Both the position numbers and the translations under genes were made by a program. The notes below the pieces were generated by a model. That model saw only the letters and a program-made list of their open reading frames with translations, had not been told where the DNA came from and did no database searches. Shown piece after piece: positions 1-13,700 of a stretch of DNA of 64,000 bases. The first letter of the stretch is position 1, and each line of letters starts with the position of its first letter. Source of the stretch: Incurvaria masculella (taxonomy: Eukaryota > Arthropoda > Insecta > Lepidoptera > Incurvariidae); NCBI GenBank assembly GCA_946894095.1, contig OX335642.1:16565021-16629020 (forward strand), written 5' to 3'.

Positions 1-3000
1 ACTTATGATCAGCTTTTCCATTGAGAGTTTCATTTCCACTTCCCACGGGGTGGAACCGGGTGACTCGCCGGGTGATAAAGAAAAATCAAAACAACAATCA
101 ACATTTTTATTGTAAATAATTTTATTATTTTCCTTTACATTCGCAATGTGTTTCACCTTTAAGTACAATTTTATCAAGCGATGCATATTCTCAATGCGTA
201 GGCATTCCATTTATTCTTTCTATCGCGCACGACAGTAAGAGATCGCACTAAAGGGAATATAGTTCAACTTCTGTAAACTATTTTTAAATTTAATTCTGAG
301 CATCCAATTTTTTTTCTATAAACTTTTATAATATTTTACGATCGTGTTGTATTTATACACTGAATTCGTTACGGTGGAGTGCACCATCTCCTGGTGGCCA
401 ACTCGGGAAGTTCTCACAATGAGTACCTGCGAGATTCTGTCATTAACATTTTTTAATACGGAGTTTGACAGCTGCTCGCAGGTATTCATTTTGAGAACTT
501 CTCGTATCCGCTTCATGAGTGCCTCTTCTGGTTAGTGATAGTTTTAAAATTATTATTCTTATTTTTCCCCTGAAGAAGAAAGAAGATAGATCAATAATAA
601 CCATAAATATGATACAATCAACAAACCATAACAATGGTACACTCCAGCCTTAGCCCTGATTGCAGGAAGAACTCCCCTCCCATACTGTCCATAAAAAGTG
701 ACGTGTTTAGTCATGCATTGATGTTGATTTCGATATGGTGTCCTTTCGTGCACTCGGCCCTTATGCTGAGATTCATAGACTTTACTCGTGATTGGCTTAG
801 CCAAAGAATAGCTTCCGACTGTCAAATTTGACATTTGCTCCATACATTTCATGTCAAAACTGACATTCGGAAAGCATACTTTGGCTCAGCCAAGTACGAG
901 TAATCTTTATGAATCTCAGCATAAACAATTTGCCATAAAGTTACAGAATGAGCCAAAAAAGTAATGGCAACCAGAGAGAAAACCCAACAACGTCAAATGT
1001 AGCACTCTTCGGCGTCTAAATATGTGGTATTATTCAAAGTTAATTTGAGTATGTTCCAGTAAATAAGTACAAGTTGCTATTGTATTTTACATTCTAGGTA
1101 CTTCCCTTTTTTAAGATAGGTTCCTATTACACTAGATCTTCATTTTTAGAAACTTTAAATTATCATTCCTAAAAACGCCTTCATCATCTTTAAAGTCATG
1201 GACGTGGTTTCGCTCTGGGATCGTAATGGCGAAGCTTTTTTATTTGACAAAAATTCAGGATATTGTTGGGACAATGCTAAAGAGCTTCTCTGTCTCGGTC
1301 TGGATTTAGCAAAATATCCACAATCGGACATGTGGTTCGAATACCGAAATCTGTTAATTTTTTCAACGTTTATTGGATATAGTTAAAACGAATTTGCGAA
1401 ACGAAAGTTCGACATCCCAAACTAGACATAAATTGTAATTAAAATTAAGGTATTTAAAAGGTAACGAGATTAGTTGTTCTCGTGTTGGAAGTTCACCGAT
1501 AACAGAGAAACACTTTTTAGGCTCATCTGAAACGGGAGATATTGATTTTTTTATATTTGGTCCAGGAATACCTCCATCATTTGTTTTAGCTATCCTTACA
1601 CACTCTCGCAAACTGAGTAAAGTGTGGAAGTTGTACTAAATTTATTAGGTTCAGAACTAAGGTTCAGAAGACATATTAAACCGTTTTCAATTTTAGTGTC
1701 AAACTGAGCTGGCGATTTAAAAATAGATTTTTGGTAATGTCAGCACATAATTTAGCCTTCCCCAAACAATCCATCATCTTGACAGTGAATTTCAGTACCT
1801 ACCTACGTACAAGTAAGTACCTAACATTCAAAATATTGTTAAGTTACTATGTAGGCACGTCTTTTTATAAGTGAAATTGTAATTTTTACTTGCAAGATTA
1901 CATCTACTTTTCCAAGCCTACGATGTATTTCTTACTAAAATGAATAAAGCAATGTCAAGAGAAGTGGATTAGGAAAAAATGCAATAACACGCAGTGAAAG
2001 AGGATGTTCCTCTTTCTTTCTTTCTATTACGAAAAAATCTTACTAGTCAAACTTTAAAATTTGTAGCGCTATTGTTGGAAAGCTCAATTTTAAAGTAAAA
2101 CTACGGTGGGCTCGTAAGCATCAGAAAATTTCCAATTATTCGAAAGTAACTGTTTCAATTAACTTGATTTTGGCATTTTTTATACATGCATACCTACACA
2201 GGTATTGGTTGCCTGATTAGATACCAAATCTCAAGAAAAATAGAGCAGTTAATGCTTAGTAGTTTGCATGGGGAACATAGCTTGCGGGCCATTCTTAAGT
2301 ATTTGGTACGTACTCAGATGTAAGTAATTCTAATATAACGAGATTTTAGGATAAGATCGGTCCAAAGTACATCAAAGAATTTTCCGTAAGGTTTGAATCA
2401 AGGGTGCAATGCACAAAGTCTTAACAAATTGGAATGTTTCGTTCAAAAGTATGCTCTTCTCTTTGTCACAGCACGTCCGCTTTATCTAGAATTGAATTGC
2501 GTTGACTAAATTTAAATTTGTGATTGAGGTTAGCGTAGAAGAATAATCTTTTAGTAAATATAGGTATGTTAAATATCCTTTTCAATTATTAGAGCAAGGT
2601 ATAATAACAGTTCTATTTAAAACTGGAACTAGAAAGATTTAGAAATCGCACTCTATATAAAGATTTATGCATTCTAGACTGCATTATATGACATAGGCTG
2701 ATGTTGGGTCGATGAGGTAACAAATAATTTTTCATAAACTGGATGCAATGGAAAAAATACTATTTTTCAGGTTTCTGGCAATGGACACAATCATTATAGG
2801 TGAATAGATGACAATGAAATGCAATGTGTTTAAACAAATATACGTTTTCTATGTTTTTACCGTCGCTGCAAATAATATCTGTTAACACTGCCCGCTGTGG
2901 AAAATCGGTTTACGCCGACATTCCAATTTTCCACACCGGACAACCCTAAGTTTTAACAGACATGTGTTAAACAAGTTTGCCGTCAGATTTACTGTGCATC

Positions 3001-4668
3001 GTTCATTTAAACAATATTATGATCAGGTTAACAGTAAAACATTTTTCAAAGAGAAAAAAATTGTTAAATTATAATCGAAAATCTATCATTTATATTATAC
3101 ATACATAATACATGTATTTAATGCCAGCGATATGTTCATTATTGTTGCAAAAACCATTTAAGGTCATAAGCGAATTATTCATATATCATTGTAGCCATTT
3201 TATCATACTGTGTACATTTTATCAAATTGCTAATCTTAATTATTGTATACATAAACATTTATTTTGTATTTTGTAACAAAAGATTGCCTAACTGTACACC
3301 ATTTTTTTCGTAAATTAAAAGGATCTATATATTTATAATAACCAGCTTTACTGCCTACACACCTATTTAGCTAAAATAAAGCATTTCTGTGGCCATTCCA
3401 TACTCCGTAAAGTATTAAAAAAAAATATAACACATTATTAAATAAATATTATTCAGTACACCCGCCCTATCTTCTATATTTTTCGTATCGATTTAAGCTC
3501 AAATCACATTATTCGTTCTTTGAAATTAATAAAGCAAGAGATTTAGGTAACATTGAAAATAATGGCTGAAGAGAAATGGCAAAAAGCATTGTTAAAAATA
3601 AAAAAAACAAGTTTCAGAAAACTGATCAAATAGAAGAATTTATTGTTCCTTAAAAAAGAGTAAGTCGATGTGTGCATAAAAATACCTTGATCATGAAAAT
3701 ATTGATAGAATAATATGTTCTCAATAGTTGTTTTTATTTTTACAATATACGATTTTAACGCGAAGTTTTTTCAATAAAATATTGTCCCATTGATTCGTTC
3801 TCTTTTCGAAATCAGGTGAAGATCCAAATATCTACAATAAATAGTGAGGTGATTATGTAGGTATGTGTAAAGTGGGCCCCGTATTAAACATCTTCGTAGT
3901 CATGCACACGTTGCGTCCTCCATAAGGCTTTGACATATTATAAGAAAACTAAAACATAAAGAGGTTTTTGGTTTTTCATTAAATATTTTTCAAGGAAAAC
4001 GTGTAGTCTTGTAGAATTTACGTTTTCCCGGTGCGCGATGCCGTACTGGGTCGCCCCGAAATCACATTTGACAACCCAAATCGTCAATAACAAACTTGTC
4101 GGCCTGTACGGCAACGCACATCGGGAAATCGCAAGTACGACGAATAATATGTACAGCAACTGCAAACAAAAGAAGGTTTACAGTTTTTGTTCTTTGATCT
4201 CCTCTACCAAGAAATTGTTTGACAATTGCATTTAATTGAATGTACCTTAGTGGGTATTTCATGATTGTCAATCGAAAAAAAAACCAGTAAAGTTTCTTTG
4301 CGGATTCTTCTTTACTGAACGGATCTATCAGTTTGTGACCCAGTGTAGTTTGACTATCAGAGTTTGAATAAACTAAATTGAATAAGTGTAATAATAGATG
4401 TCAGACATCAGAACAAGTTCCCAGTTCATGCAGAGGCCCACGGTATGATCAAGAGGGATTAGGATCCTAGCTTATTATATAAATAAATAAGTGCATAAAA
4501 GAAGTGTCTAATGTATTTTGACTAGGAATGAAAACAAAGGCTCGGGGGTACCGCGGTAAGCGAGTGTCACGAACCGCTGCCCCGAATAGCTTCACGAGGA
4601 ATGAGTTGAGGGTGAAGAGGTACGCAGCCCGAGGAAGCGGTGAAGTGATTGTTGGGTTGTATCGAGGG
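1..4668. other. Cadps 3' UTR and downstream intergenic DNA
   Basis: The 3' UTR must begin at 4668 and run down; its end is not visible. The rest is AT-rich with MITE pieces (353-530 related to 10670-10830; 545-774; a hairpin around GCTGTGGAAAATCGG at about 2891-2941). Short ORFs such as 1198-1386 (plus) are unrecognised and look like chance. Confidence 0.6.
640..774. mobile_element. MITE with TAAGGGCCGAGTGCACGAAAGG-like ends
   Basis: Left end CTTAGCCCTGATTGCAGGAA and right end CCTTTCGTGCACTCGGCCCT are inverted repeats of each other with changes; interior AAAAGTGACGTGTTTAGTCA. A second copy is at 21867-22023. Confidence 0.65.
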
Positions 4669-4740
4669 CTAGAACCAGGAGGAAGCGCCGCCGAGCTTAG
4701 TGGACAACTCTCCGATGCCTCGCCCGAACATGTTGCCAAC
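4669..4740 (-). CDS. Cadps: Cadps terminal coding exon 32 (residues 1342-1364, stop)
   Basis: Follows TCTGTTTCAG at phase 0 and encodes [20 protein letters not shown], then SWF and TAG at 4671-4669. The Gly-rich, amphipathic look (GxGIGxLSxKLGG) and the clean phase fit to exon 31 argue it is the true C-terminus. The total coding length is a multiple of three only with this exon set. The 3' UTR runs to lower coordinates. Confidence 0.8.
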   Translation of the reverse strand, partial: VGNMFGRGIGELSTKLGGASSWF

Positions 4741-7700
4741 CTGAAACAGATATACTAGCGATAACTATAAACGTTCCCCCACTAGGCCGCAATGAAAAGG
4801 GACCCGTGCTCATAAAGGGACGGTCCCCTGGCATGTCACCTGATTCCTTTGGTAATGTGGTATGTTGGGCTAATATCATAACGGAAGTTGTGTGATGTTA
4901 GCCATCCATGTCAAGTTGCATAAAAAAATATATGTCATGTAGCCCAGTGGCACGACGCCGCAACCTGACCTTCCTCGACTGACAAACGGTCCGTTTAACA
5001 GTCCCCGTGGTTTCTTTGCAGTGGTTCAAAATCCCAAGTTCCACGTAAACGCCGGCGTGGAGGAAAGGACGGGAGTAACGATAGAAACTCATTCGTATGT
5101 CAGCAGCGTGGCCAGTGAGTGGAGATGCACTTGAGTGGAGTTACTTGGTTCGCTTTCGAATTCGAGACGCGCAGCTCTGGTTTGCATACGGGAATCCAAT
5201 GGAGTGGTCGCTATTTAAATGTGCTGGCTTTTTTTTATGTAACTGGACATGGTTAGCTAATACCGAACTGACCGTCAGATATTAGCCTAACACACCACAT
5301 GGGAACTAGATGCCATGCCAGGACCTTCCTTATATTGCTCGCCTACATTGAACTGGATGGAAAACACGGAAAATTTTCATTGCCGCTTCGACCATCGTTC
5401 ATTCAATGCGATGGTACCAAACCGGGCGGGATTAACCCTACCACCTAGTAAGTAAGGAAGGGGACCTACAGCTTTACGTGGAATCCGAACCACGGCCAGC
5501 CTCAACGGTTGAAAATGGTCACCCATCTAGGACCTAACCGCGCTCAGAGGTGCTTCCCCAGCTTATCGATTCGCAAGGCGTCGTACACTGAGCTGCCGAG
5601 GCTGGTTCCTGACCTTACCTTGCCTACCACGGCCGTGACGTTGGTGGCTTCCGTGAGCGATTCCAACTTGGACTTGCCGGCGCGCGGTCCGTCGTCCGAG
5701 CCCGCTTCGTCTCCGCCGCTGTGGACACGAGCATCACCTTAGCAAAGGACCGTGTTACGTAGGTGGGGGAAACACCAAAAGTGAACTTTATTTTAATTTA
5801 CAGAAACAAACTCGGGATTTTTTGCATGTTTAATACGTCGCCTCACTACATAACTTTGCACCCTGGTTTTCACCAAGTGCTGAATCTTACCTTTCGGTTA
5901 CGCCATGAAAATATTCAATGTAACCTAGTTACGTTAATCGACACTTAAGGGATCTTTATTACTAAATCCCTGATTATCTTGTACTGGTATTGATTGCAAG
6001 CTGGTAAGACAGGCCCTTAAAATGTGCCGATTAATCTAATCGGCACATGGTGAAAAAGGCCCTAAGACCTCCTTCATTAAGTAATCATTAATCTATGCTT
6101 CCATGGTTATATCAGGTTCGGGACCCACCATGTTGGCGTTTTTTCTTCCGGCGTTTCGCACACTTGCAATGAGGTTGTCGCGAGAAAACGTAACGTATCG
6201 AACGACAGCAAATAGTTATAATTAATTAAACACATCCGTCAGTCTTCTCGTGACCACGCGCAGGCAATCTGGTGCAAAACGTCGCGCGTTGGGAGAAAAA
6301 CGCAAACATGGTGCGTCCCGAAATCAATTTACAATTCCTCACTATTGGTGAATTGTTTCACCAAAGTAACTTGAAAGTACTATATCGACGGTATTCACGT
6401 ATTAAACAATAACATTGCTTCCATTAAATGATGAAAGCATAGAGAGCAAAAACAATAACATTTATACGAACATGTTCCTCAGAAAGAGTAACGAGTGATT
6501 GAAAGTAATTCGAAAATATGTATTGTGTAATCCGATAATCAAAAATCGTTTTTTTATTGTAATTAAATATAAGTTTAAATAGTAATTTAATACCAATAAT
6601 TTTGGGAGTAAAAAATAAAGTTCTTTTAGTAATGGGTCCTGACGAAGGACGGTGTTGTTGGCCCTCATCAAAATGACAAATAGTGTCATGTATGGGCACC
6701 CAAAATGGATAGCGAGGAATCATAATAAAAAAAATATTCCTTCTGTACGGATAATTTGATCTATTTTGGAGTTATCGTCCTCCGCGAGTCTGATAATAAT
6801 CGCCGCCTGCGGTCAGATATCACATGGTAATAATCTCTTTCCACATGGAGGGAAATCCGGGAGGGTTATCACCTCTCCCGGATTTACAGAAGTATTATTT
6901 TTTTGTTAATTTGTTACAAAAACATCTTACAAAAACATTTTTATAACTAATGAAATGTTGCTTACGGGCAGACATATCATTATTTTCGATATATTATAGC
7001 TTATTTGAAAGCTAAGTTATTGTTAAAATATGAATTATTATTTAAAAAATATATGTATAAGCCTGGAGTGCACGATCTCTGGTTAGTATTAAAATGTTAG
7101 TTATTATAGATCTAACTTCTTTCTCGTTCAGACGAAAAATAAAGACAGATATATTTAAATTTTTAAATGATCGCTAACTAGAGATTGTGCACTACAGCCT
7201 TCGATGCCAAAAAATAAATAAGCACGATGATATGTTTAACGTCAACATATTCTACGACTCCGACTTGTTTAAGAAACTGAAAAATTAAAAGAGAATTTTG
7301 GTTTTTGACCGGTATTTTAAATACCAGCGGACAGAAACGAAATCTGATCTGGATCAGATTTCGTTTCTAGAAGATCTGGCTAAACACGATTTGCCAAATC
7401 GACGAACGATGAATCTCGATCGATATGCCTGGTGGAAAATCTGGCCGATCATGAAATGGCGCCAGATCAAGACGGGTCTCTGCCATATTCTATGATCGGC
7501 TTGCGACATTTATAAAACCTGTTTCTATTAATGTATCCAACAGTTCTTCTAACCGAAAAAAAAAATCAATCATCCATTTATATTGTCTGTATACATGTAT
7601 ATTCATCAATTTTCCTACTGACCCACAAAAATGTAGAAACCGCTTTTAAAGCATTCCCCGTTATATTATCTATTGTGTATTTCTCAGAATCTCCGGCGGT

Positions 7701-10700
7701 GACAGTAATACGACTAACATGGGTTTTATTTTCATAGAAAAGGTCCCAATGTATTTTGCTTTGGAATTTTGTGTATTCAAAATTACTGATGAAAAAAGTT
7801 TCTTGCAATTGTTTGAAGACATCTTCATTTAATATTTTGCTATATATACCTACTAGCAATATTTGCAACCTTTTAATGTTCTTATCATAACTAAACTGAA
7901 GATACAATCCATAATAGGCGTGCTGATATCTATTCAGAGATTCATTCTCAATACTACAGATTTTTGACGACCAAGTTTAGGCAATAAAACAATAAGCTAA
8001 TAGATCTTATTATATGTTACCTGCAAACAAAATGTTTAGAAATACAGATAAAATATACGATCAATTCTAACAAAGACAAATTCACTGTTAGTTTAGTATA
8101 ATCCACGATAATAAGCAATGGAACCCAATTGGAGTTCAGTTCGAGAGTAGTAAAGCTGCAGAAACACGTGATATTGGCGCCAAATATAAACTTGCTAAGG
8201 GTCTCCTTCACCAGCATAAAATAAAATCTTGTCAGTAAGATTTTTTTCGAATAAGAAAAGTCGGAAATAATACATTATGACTGAATTATTATAATCTTAA
8301 CTCATTTCCAGAAATGGACTTTTAACTTTTTGTTAGTTTTTTCATCACTTTTGCCTAAATTGTCATTAAAACGCGTATGTGAAAGCCATTTGTTACTTTG
8401 TCCTCTAGCCAAGTCCCCAATTCATTGACTATGACTTTGATTGGACATGGTAAAAGAAGCCCTTAGATATTTTTTTTGGTTCAAGCAGTCAATGGTCGCT
8501 ATTCAAAACTAAAGCTTTTATGCACTCACCTCAAAGTATTAAATTTTCGCAATGACTCTAGTCTTATGGCTCAGCATAGATGATAACATAAGATATAATA
8601 AGAAAGGTTTGAGAACAAGATACGTCATGCGAAGCAGTGTGATCGTAAAAAGCTGAAAGTGTTACCTCTCAGCGTTTTCAGTGCCATCCCTATGTATAAA
8701 ACGGAACAAAGACACAATGCAGTTATAGATTGGACAAGGTATACTCAAATATATACGCACAAGATCATATTTTTTATTTTATTATAATTTCGCAAACCCT
8801 CACCAGCAACTTTATGCGTATGCTCGACAGATATAGGATGTAACCACATTGGAAAGTCTCTGGTATTCTCTATGGCACACGAAACGCCACCGAAATGATA
8901 GTAACAAATTATTTTTTTGTATGTAGCTGGTCAGGGTTTAAACAACCTCTGCAGGCGTGTGTGGGATAAATCACCTCGTTAATTGTGGTCCCATGAGATG
9001 GTAGATATCAGTTTAAATACAATTTAAGCACGATTAATAGCAATAAAGAAATCATTGGCGAGGTGTAGACTTTTATATAATTTTTATAAATCCAATAATT
9101 CTCCCACGAGTATATTTTCTACAAAGTTTTGCGAATCAGAGATAATTGAAATCCAATGCAATAACGTAGCCCTACCCTAATCCGAAAAAAATCTGGGTGA
9201 CCAGTATCGATGTCTGTCGCCACTTTTATTGTATCGCGAAAACTACGATTGACCGGTTTTTATTGCATGTTTGACAGAGTCAACTCCCGGATGAGACCAA
9301 AATCTTTTCACACCAAATATACTAACATTTCTTTTTTACTCAATAAAAATTCTAAATCGCTATGTAGCGTCATAATGATCTGAAGTTACTTATGTTTTAA
9401 GTTTTCCTTTGAAATATTGAGAAAAAGTTAAGAAATGTAATCGACTATAATTAATAGACATCTGTATTTTGTTCTTTATTATAGAACATACATAGCCCAC
9501 ACACGCTCGCAGTGCTATTTGATGTTTGTTAAGACAATTCGTAGTTTGGTTCATGCAATAATCCATTTTCAAAGAGTCCAATCGTAATTTTAATGAAAAA
9601 CTTCAAAGAAGAGTGATTTAATAAAACTTAAAATGGCTTAAAAATCCACGGAACAATGTCATCTTAGCACACATTAATTTAGCGTAAGTGTGTGTTTTTA
9701 AAGGGAATTATTACATAAACCCAACTATCTTAAAGAGGTTATTAAAAACAAATACAGCACAAAACAACACATAAATGTAGTAACAAATACATGCCTCATA
9801 CTGAAGAATAATTATTTGCCAGGAACATTCAAAAATAAATTTTACACAAGACATATAGACTAGCCTTCATATAACAGTACTTGGTTTTGATCGTGGAAAT
9901 ATAACAGGTAAAATTTAGAAGAAAGTAGGAATATAGAAAATATTGGACACATACGAGTAATGGAAAATTGAAGGATAACAGAAATAAGTCTTAAATATTG
10001 TCTGTAGTATTGCATATTAAGGAATTATTTGTAGTTCAGCTAACCAATGTATGGTCGTTTTTGATGGAATCAATCAGAGATGTATTATGTGATTTTGGTG
10101 TATCCTGATAAATGTATCATGCACTTACCCTCCGTCCTGCTGCGTGAGTAGCAGACTGCAGGTCGCCTCCTCCGTATGCATGCGGGCCGCAATGCTCTGG
10201 TACTCCTTCGAGTTGAGCTTGTCGTCTATCACGCCCTGCAGCTCGAAGTCGCTGTACATTTTCTAGAACACCAATCGATCACACTGAGTACCCTCCTTAA
10301 TAATCAATCCATCTTTATCACGCAAAAACTATCGCTGACGTCTTTTAAGAAAATGTTGTTTGTTTTTGGTTTCTCATAAATGCGTGTATTAATCGTAATT
10401 ACATTCGGACTTGAAGGAAAAGTATAAGGAACTTAGCGGGGGTCCCCTGACCGCAGGCATTTTTTTTTTTCAATTTGTTGTAGAGCCTTTTTACTTACCT
10501 TAACAATAATGGACAGGCAGGCGACCTGCTGCGGGTGAAGTGCCGGGCGGGCTTCCAGCCACTTATTGATCTGATCGGTCTGCTCCCGATACCACTGCTC
10601 GAACAGCTGGAGGATCCAAAGCTCATCGTTCACCTGTCGACACACAGGGCTAATTTATTGCTTATTCTACTATTAGCCGACAGCTCAGTCCTTGTACTCG

Positions 10701-13700
10701 TCGAGCGAATACGAGCACTTCTCTCAACGAGTGGCTGTCATCCTCTAATACTCGTTGGCTACCCGTTGTGAAAACTTCTCGTGTTCGCTTCATGAGTAAG
10801 GGGCAGACGTACACTCTTCCGGGGTTATACAATACTAGTCAGCTATTTCTGCTTGGTGACTTCGCATTGCATTGATTTCACCAAAATATTTATGCACCTT
10901 GAATTTGGATATTTCGATAGTTTGAAAAAACATACTCAATTGTTTTTGGGTGTTTAGACAGTTTAAAATTGGAATAAAATACATAAAAAAAAGAGAAAAA
11001 AAGATTCCGACGAATTGAGAACCTCCTCATTTTTTTTGAAGTCGGTTAAAAAATGCAATAGAACTTTAAACAAACATCGACAATGCAAACCTGGGTGTAC
11101 CAAATTCTTCACCTCTATGGGTGTACCTATGCGGGACTGGATTAAGGTAATTTATAAATATGTTCGTGAAAGTATATCTACGTATATATAAATGTGTTTA
11201 TCTAACCCAAGCATTAAATTAGCAGCAAATTATTAAGTTTCTACTCACTTTGGATCTGATTTGGTCCATGGAATTTCGCATGAAGTTTACATATCCTTGG
11301 CCAATGTCTTTTCCAGAGCCCGATACATTCGCTATTGTTAAGATTGATCCAATCAAACTGAAAACCAAAACAAACAAAATTTAGTATTAATTATTCAAAT
11401 AAGGCTTAAAATACAGTATGACAAGATGGTTTAAGAACTTTCTTTCTTTGGGACGAACACATGTCAGGGTAACTTAATCGATTAGCTTTCAATACACAAG
11501 ATGTAACAACGGTTACTGCCTTATCTTTGCGTCCGTTAATCGGCATATTCGAAATGTCCATAAATAAAGATAAACCTATTACTTTATTAGAAAATAATTT
11601 TGAAATGTTTGTGGCTTGTTCCATGATGATTAGTGGTAGAAACGAGGAGTTGAAGATCTCTCGCGGGGTCGTCGCTGGTGCGTATGGCACGACGCCATAT
11701 CGAGTCCAAAGGCCGCATTCTGTACACTAAAATGCGCACGGTACGATACGGTATGGTGTGATTTGGTATGATAGCAGCATAGCGTGCACGCTGTCATAGT
11801 GTTGAATGCACAGAATGCAGCCTCTGGGTGCCAATCAGGTACTTACCTGAGCCGTCCCAAATGCGAACATTACTCCACTCAAGATTTTATCTGCGCCTTG
11901 TAGAGGAGCTGTTTTTGGCCAGGCGTGAAATACTGACGGAGTGGTGATATGTATGCATGTGTATGTTAAACGTTGAATGAGAAGTTTATCGAGCTAACCT
12001 GCCCTCGTCGAAGCGCGCGATCTTGGCTAGGGTGGCCTCAAGGACGGCGGCCAGGCGGGCACACATGCCGGCGGCCATGCCCTGCAGGCAGGACTCGATC
12101 TGCCCGTCGATCCGGCTGTGGTACTGGTACTGGGGATTTTGAAAAGCCTACTTTCATTGGACAGCCCTTGAGCTCCTTGGGATGCCACTATAACACCATA
12201 CATCAAACATCTTGGGCGTTTATGAAAGGATATTACTCCAATAACTACAAGATTTACTGATAACGGGATATTGATTCTTGTAAGACGTTTTACTAGCAGT
12301 TTATGTTTCTCTCACAGCTGTGTGAAAATATTTGATATCAGATTGGATCCAGTTTTGGAATTCGTCTTCCTAAACACGATTGACTTCTGATAAGTCATTT
12401 TATAATCGAGTTTGGATTTCGTCTTACCTTGAGTTTCGGCGACAGTTTCTGCTGTTCTTGTTGGTCCGCGCTCACACGCCTACTCTCCTCTCGATGTCAA
12501 CATGGTTACCATTATAGCTCCACTTATTGTCTTTCAAATGTTTTTCCTCGTTTAAATAATTACCATAAACTTTAAATGATTTCATTCGATCATTGAGTTT
12601 GTATCACTGGTCTTATTTTTAGGTAAGTTCTATTATTCGACTTATAATATGTTTTTTTGTCGAATTAAAGTAATATTTATTGGTTATTTGATTTTGCATT
12701 TAAATATTACATTAAACAAAATAAAACTTCTTTTCTATTGTCTTGGAATCTTGAATTTTTTTAGCAATTGTATTACAAGTGACATTCCTTAATGCTGATT
12801 CTTCGTTATGAACCTAATTAAGTGCACTTTTAAGAATCAACATCGAGTGTTAAAATATAGTCATGCAACATAATATTAATTATGTATTTGAATACATCTA
12901 GGATGCATAACTCAGAAAAAACTGGGAACCAGTTCAAGGAGGCTAATATGTAGCCAACTTGAACATGGGTATTTCTGTATTTTAATCATTTAGTCTTATC
13001 ATCTTCATTCATGCAAAAAATGTGAATTTAAAATATTAAGTGTGAATTAATGATTCGGACTTTTAGTTCAAATTTGGTGGATTGTGCATGCTAAAACGAA
13101 ATTGACAACAACCATGCGAACACTGATGACTCTTCTGTCGTCTAAAGCATGTGTTTTGAATACCTTAGCACGATTACCATTTCAATTTTATGAACATAGA
13201 TGGAAGGAAAGAACGAAACGAAGAAGTATATTGAACTTATCTTCAAAATGTTTTGTTCGTCTTTATTGGTTGAGCAGTGCAAAACGCCTTTTCGGCAATG
13301 GTATGCTCTGCTTCAATGATGTATTTTCGTGCTTAGGCTGTCGAAGGATAAAATGATTTTAATTTGAAAGAAGCATTATTGTATTCTTCTTAAGACATAA
13401 ATGTTCGTGAATTATGGGTGAGCTGTTGTCGATCGAAATGCGAAATGATTGAATGATCATAATGAAACAAGTAGGTACACACCGGAGTCCGCTGAAATGT
13501 AACGTGGGCTGAAACGTTTTCAAAGCCAACAGGGTTAGACAAAATGTGTTGTGATGTAGGCAATCAGAAATCTAGTCAAAGCTTAGGTGTTCAAATTGCA
13601 TTGAGATGAAGCTAAGTTTTCCGTGTGATGCGTGGCTACTTCAAAATGCTGTCAAAACTATGTGGCAATCACGAGGGTGTCATGGGAGGCACTCGTTGCA

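Larger units (their letters stand above)
5719..10128 (-). other. Cadps intron 30
   Basis: A 4.4-kb intron. Holds the 7063-7202 MITE, the perfect hairpin at 7333, a dispersed repeat at 9275 and two unrecognised minus-strand ORFs (7578-7907 and 8017-8217). No other coding exon for Cadps was found in it. Confidence 0.6.
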
